From positions 1-64,000 of the forward strand of contig NW_020312358.1 of NCBI RefSeq assembly GCF_002999335.1: a stretch of DNA of 64,000 nucleotides, given 5' to 3'. A program made the position numbers and the translations under genes. Of the stretch, positions 59,401 to 64,000 are shown one piece after another. The stretch's first letter is position 1, and every line of letters begins with the position of its first letter. Under the pieces are notes generated by a model. That model was not told the origin of the DNA. It saw nothing but the letters and a program-made list of their open reading frames with translations, and ran no database searches. Source of the DNA: Cyclospora cayetanensis (lineage: Eukaryota; Apicomplexa; Conoidasida; Eucoccidiorida; Eimeriidae).

Positions 59401-60135
59401 GAATTTAGCCCATCCTCAGTTATACATGTCTCCATGGAATGGCAATGGTACTATTGAAGCGTCAGCCTTAGGACGTATTTCTGTGGCCACATTTGTCCTC
59501 TTACAGGCTCAAAGAATATGTGCTAGCTTTGATTTCGTAGGGCTTTAGGAGGCATTTAATGTATTATCGGCATCTGAGTTCATTTAATAATTCGAGTAGA
59601 CTGCCTACTGGCGACGACCTCAGCCTCATTCAAAAAGACAAAGTACCCCTAAGGTTCTCTTTCAGGTGCTCATCTACTTGCCGTACACCTTTTTCTCTTG
59701 TCATCTGCTGCTCTCAATGGCTGTTCGGCTCTCTTGCTGCTAGATGCTGCGTCTGAGCTGCGTGGACGTTGGACTCAAGGGGATAGGCTGATGACTTTCT
59801 CCCGGAGCTAATGGCTGTACATTGCTCCTTCAGTAAAATACAGTACATTACAGACTGAAGCTTAAGGCAACAGCCGAACAGTATGACGGCAATTTAGCTA
59901 CTGGCAGCAGCTTATGCAAAGACCCCTTGGTCAAGGTTATAGGAACATAGCACAAGCGCTTTGAAGTGTACAGTTATAACAAAAACGGCCTTTCTAATGC
60001 CAGATAGGCGCAGCGGACACGTGCACTGCTCACCTCTGGCTTCACTCAGGACTTAAAACACACCAGAAGTTTCGATAATAAACAAAGTTGGCAATGAAGA
60101 GGGAAGAGCAAAAACGGCCTCCCAAACCAAAATTT
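56462..60135. other. 3.7-kb stretch without a recognised gene
   Basis: The longest frame, 57696-58232 (+, 178 codons), has no recognisable motif and no family resemblance. A DAGDLVYIPKTSL segment near 57600 faintly resembles the retroelement integrase tail ('VGDLVLLSTKNL'), but no other retroelement motif was found nearby. Otherwise nothing is seen. Confidence 0.45.
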
Positions 60136-63100
60136 TTAAAGTCTCAGCCGATCCAACAGGGCTTTTGTGCTTTGCGCTTCTTCTGCAGCGAAACGCATGC
60201 ATTCGTCTAAAAGCGTAAGGTTTCTGCAGCACAGTCGCCGCCGCAGTTGCCGCGGTTCTTCATCTGAGGGCTGCGGGCACTGCCGTTTGACGCAGTGCTG
60301 TTGCTGCTCCTTGCAGTCAACCACCGAGGCCTCTTCATCATTTTCTTCGTCTTCACGTTCAGGGCGGTTCTTTTTCTGGCGCTGCACGCTGTCGTTGTAT
60401 TTTCGCAAAGTTTCTTCCAAAGCTGCAAGTGAAGGAGGCATCGACAGCTGAGACCACGGAAGAAATGCCGGTCCGGCGAAGCGGTGCCACACAGAGAAGG
60501 GGAAGACCATGGGCTCGCTTCCAACTGCTGCTATGACTGTTGCTGCATTGCGCCGTGCGGTGTCCAGTGCCGCAGCATATACAGTCTGTAGGGAGTGGTA
60601 CTTATCTTGCATTTGCGTCGGATGCTGCTCTGCAGAACGGCACGCGTCAGCAACAGTGGCCAGGTCGACAAGCTGCGACAACGCCGCCGCCTTACTGTAC
60701 ACCCGGCGGAGGAAAGGCAGGATTTGTCGCTGCTGCTGAATGTTCTCATGATGTCTCTGGAGTAGCGGCCTGGCGAGTTCATAAACAATATCACAGTCTA
60801 CTGAGGGAAAGCAGCCTGCAAATTCTGCATCAGCAAGAGAAAGCGCGTGCTGTTGCAACTGCTGGGTTCCGTGTAGCAGCCGCATCTCGAGGGCCAGTAA
60901 CCATTCAGCTGGCGGCAGCTGCCACAAGCGGCTACTGCAGCGATTGATAAATCCCGCGGCTGCTGCCGCTGCTGCCTGGAAGGCTTCCATACACAATGCT
61001 GCATCAGCGGCTACCTGTGCCACCTGTAAAGCGGCAGGCCCATCGAAAAGCTGCTCCGGAGCTTCCGCAAGCAGCACATCGCCTTCTTGCTGCAATTCTG
61101 CTACAAGAAGACCCTTAAAGGACTCCCGAGCACGAGCTGCTGCCGCGCGAGTGGCAGCATTCAGAGCCTGATTCCATGTGCGAATCCATGTAGACAGCAG
61201 CAGCTGCTGTCGCTGCAGCTGCATGGGGCGTTGTCGCACCAGCGATTCCATAAGGGGGCCTCGCCGCAGCGCTTCCCACGGATCAAGGGAGAGGCACTGT
61301 AGCAAGCCTCGGGCAAAAGGGAGGACGTCTTGCATGCAGTAGCAGCTACTGGTGCTGTTGCTGCAGCCGTCATTGGATTTGCGGCGAACCCCACCCGACC
61401 CGACAACTGCAATGCACCGCACTTGCACGTCGGCTTCTGCGAGATTAAACCTGTAGACACCCCAACCACAGCAGCACAGCATGGGGTCATGCCATGCAGT
61501 ATATATATATACATATACGCAAGCTTGCTAAACAGGTCCAACACTCGGTGGCTCATACTGCTACTGGTGCTGCTTATGATACAGCTACTGCTGGTGTTAA
61601 GGCTGAAGCTGCATACTCTGGATACTTCGAGGAAACGGCGCGGAAGAGCTGCGTGCGGACAGCTGCGCAGGCAGTGTGAACTTCGTCATCTACGGGGCGA
61701 GCTAGCTGCTGGTGCTGCGAATACTGTAAGAAGGAACCTTTTCCATGACAGGAGCTATCTGTTGCAGCTTGGTCTGCATGCCTAGAAAAGAACTGCGGAG
61801 GCAGCGACAGTGCAAAGACTACAGACACCACAGCAGTGTCGGTTTGCCCCTGCTGTTGCTGCAGCATCTTAAGAGCATGTGCGATCTCCGCTGCTGCTGC
61901 AGTCCACTGCTGCTGTGCTGCGGCTGCGCCTTCGCGGTTTGTGTGTGGATCAGAGAACCTGCATGGCAGCTGTACGGTGTCGGGGCGACTGCCGCCGCAC
62001 ACGGCACAGAGGGAGCTATGTGATGCGGCTGGTGCATGCAGTCCTGTCTCTGCCACAGGTGTTTCTGCGTCTGCAAAAGGAAGCGACACCAGGAAAGGGA
62101 GGGGCGATAGCACCATGGCTGCTCCACTCAATGCCTCCTCCACTGCCACCGCATACGCGACCTCCCCTTGACTTTTTTCTGCGGCACTGGGCGCAGCCAA
62201 GCCGCCCACTGCATGCAATGCGCAGAACAGAGGCACTGGCAAGGCAGCCCTCGGAAGGGGTAGAGCTTGTTGCGGCCAGAGCAGCAAGTGACCTGCCAGA
62301 GGGAGCGCTGGTGTCTCTGCAGCAGTAAGACACCCCCGCAGAAGCACGGGAGCTGCAGTGTTGCTGCTGCTGCTGCTGCTCCCCACGGCAACCCCGTGTG
62401 CAGCCGTAGCAATCACACGCAGCAACAGGGCCTCTGTAGCAGCGGCGCGGCGGCTCAGAAAGACGACCTTGAAGAAGAGGCGAGGCGGCGAGTCGTACTG
62501 CAGCGGCAGCTGCTGCTGCATTTCATGCTGATCCTCGTCTTGCTGTTGTTCGCAAGCCAGAATGGCATCCAGGGTATCTCGCGGTAGGACAGACGCAGCT
62601 GCAGCAATGGCAGCCGCAAGCATTTCTGGAAGCGGCTGCCGCGGCCACTCTGTTTGGTGCTGCAGCAGTCTCAAAAAGTCTTCCTCGGGAGACCTAAGAG
62701 CATGAAGAGCGCGCTCGATTTCTCCCTCAACCAGAAAGTTCTTGGCCAGAGAAAGTGAGGCTGCGGCTCTTGCTGCTGCTGTTGGGGTTGTCTGCTCCTC
62801 AGGAGCTTCCCGCGTGTTGATTGATGAGGATCTCCTCAGGAAGCTCTCGGGCAAGTCATCTGCGGCCTGAGACTGAGGCGACAGTTGCCGACGCGGCTGG
62901 AGCTGAGCCGGCTGTTGCTGCCGTGAGGGCTGCTGCAACCGCTGCAGCTGATTCTTCCGCTGCATCTGCATCTGCTGCTCCTGCTCTTGGTGCTCCTGCT
63001 GCTGTCTTTCTAGCTGCTTCAGCTCGCGCGTCCTGGCCGGAGAGTGTTCTTCCTCGTGAGGGCCCTCCTTCTCCTTCCATGAGTCGTCTTCTTTGGACAG

Positions 63101-64000
63101 TTCCGCTTTCAAGGTCTCTTTAGCGGGAAGCGCCTCACAGGATACTCCATTCGACGCTGCTGCAGCGGCCAAACGCACAGAGAACAAGGCGCATCAGCGC
63201 ACAGGCAGGCAGGGATTCACAGCTTTTCGGGGCGGAGCAGCACCCTCAAGTGGAGGGAACACCGACATGCTCTCCTCGAAGCTTAAGAAGTCTAGACCCG
63301 CTTACCTCTGCTCGCCCGTCGCCGCCTCCACCTCCGGATGCCAATGATGCCCTCAGGAAGAGCCTCCAGATCCCCCGCAGCGGCAGCGCTGTCTTGCGGT
63401 GAAGCCTCGGATACCTCAGACGTCAGTTTGGCCATTGGCGGGGAGCGTGCTGGCGTCGACTCCGGAGGTGAAGGCATCGCCGTCTGGGGGCTGTGTGGAA
63501 GTGCCGTTTGGTTTGGAGAGGTGGGAAGCACCCGCAGTTTGCGGCCTCCCTCAACTCCCCCGAGCAGATCCGACGCAGGGAAGACACGTGCTTCCGTCGC
63601 AGAAGCAGTCGAGGAGATCGGCGTGATTACTGATGAGTTTCCCGCCGCTCCTCCAAAGATGGGCGGCACTCCCGTCGGCACGCATACAAGAGGGCTCTGG
63701 GGAGAAGCCCCTGCAGCAGTCACGACAGCTGCTGCTGCTGATGTTGCAGCTGCAGCTGCATCCTGTGCCACTCCGCTTGCCTGCGTATCTGATGGCCCCC
63801 TTGAAGGGACCTGTCCAGCTACAAGTGCTTGACGAGTCTCTGCGTTCGTTGCCATAGTAACGTCCACAGAGGAAGGCAGCCACTCTACGCGCTCTGCTGA
63901 ACCTATACGAACAGACGAAGACGCCTGCACCCCCCCCTGAGACCGCTCTGCCCCTTGGATATCTTGTTGCTGTTGCTCTTGCAGTTGCTGTGGTTGCTGC
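60136..64000 (-). CDS. Large Ala/Gln-rich protein, 5' end outside the window
   Basis: Three minus-strand exons, at least 64000-63306, 63159-61626 and 61450-60136, join in phase to give more than 1180 codons; the frame is still open at the window edge. The first visible exon is Gln-, Pro- and Ser-rich and ends in a very basic RRWRRRRASR motif. The middle exon starts with a charged/Gln-rich coiled coil, then a likely ordered helical region around LAKNFLVEGEIERALHAL. The last exon is helical and ordered (DVLPFARGLLQCLSLDPWEA, then many amphipathic Ala/Gln/Leu helices), with an acidic stretch (EREDEENDEEA) near the C-terminus. The helical-repeat look suggests a scaffold or large-complex subunit, but I do not recognise the family. 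Confidence 0.66.

Overview
The window looks like nuclear DNA of a coccidian apicomplexan, most probably an Eimeria species. Coding exons are full of CAG/CTG runs read as poly-Gln, poly-Ala, poly-Ser or poly-Leu. Introns are short, numerous and bounded by GT..AG. Gene-bearing stretches rich in simple repeats alternate with gene-empty stretches that hold decayed Ty3/Gypsy-type retroelements. All multi-exon models were built by eye from splice motifs, reading phase and family similarity. Every internal model closes in phase, but none has transcript support.

Layout. 0-1.8 kb: a CT/GTCT microsatellite, then a Gln/Pro-rich protein (+). 1.8-6.1 kb: no gene, one reverse transcriptase relic. 6.1-8.8 kb: RACK1, a WD40 ribosomal scaffold (+, 4 exons). 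9.8-12.2 kb: methylcitrate-synthase-type citrate synthase (+, 8 exons). 13.2-14.8 kb: Lys-rich coiled-coil protein (-, 4 exons). 15-20.7 kb: no clear gene, a decayed retroelement on the minus strand. 20.7-25.5 kb: 868-residue low-complexity protein (+, 8 exons including an 11-nt micro-exon). 26.3-27.4 kb: small minus-strand gene. 28.4-37.1 kb: 11-exon minus-strand gene for a roughly 1967-residue polyglutamine protein with two HMG boxes. 38.2-43.3 kb: a snurportin-1 homologue (+, 7 exons). 43.3-52.9 kb: no gene, but a long decayed Ty3/Gypsy element with recognisable gag, protease, RT, RNase H and integrase pieces. 52.9-54.3 kb: intronless TauE/SafE-family membrane transporter (+). 54.8-56.5 kb: 5-exon four-helix membrane protein with an internal duplication (-). 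56.5-60.1 kb: nothing recognised. 60.1-64.0 kb: 5'-truncated low-complexity protein (-).

The genes do not form one pathway. RACK1 (translation), citrate synthase (carbon metabolism), the HMG-box protein (chromatin) and snurportin (snRNP import) are ordinary core functions. The most notable points are the HMG polyQ gene with similarly placed introns in both HMG boxes, snurportin lacking the expected cap-stacking tryptophan, three separate retroelement relics, the duplicated membrane module, and strong short hairpins in non-coding DNA. I found no tRNA, rRNA or CRISPR array.
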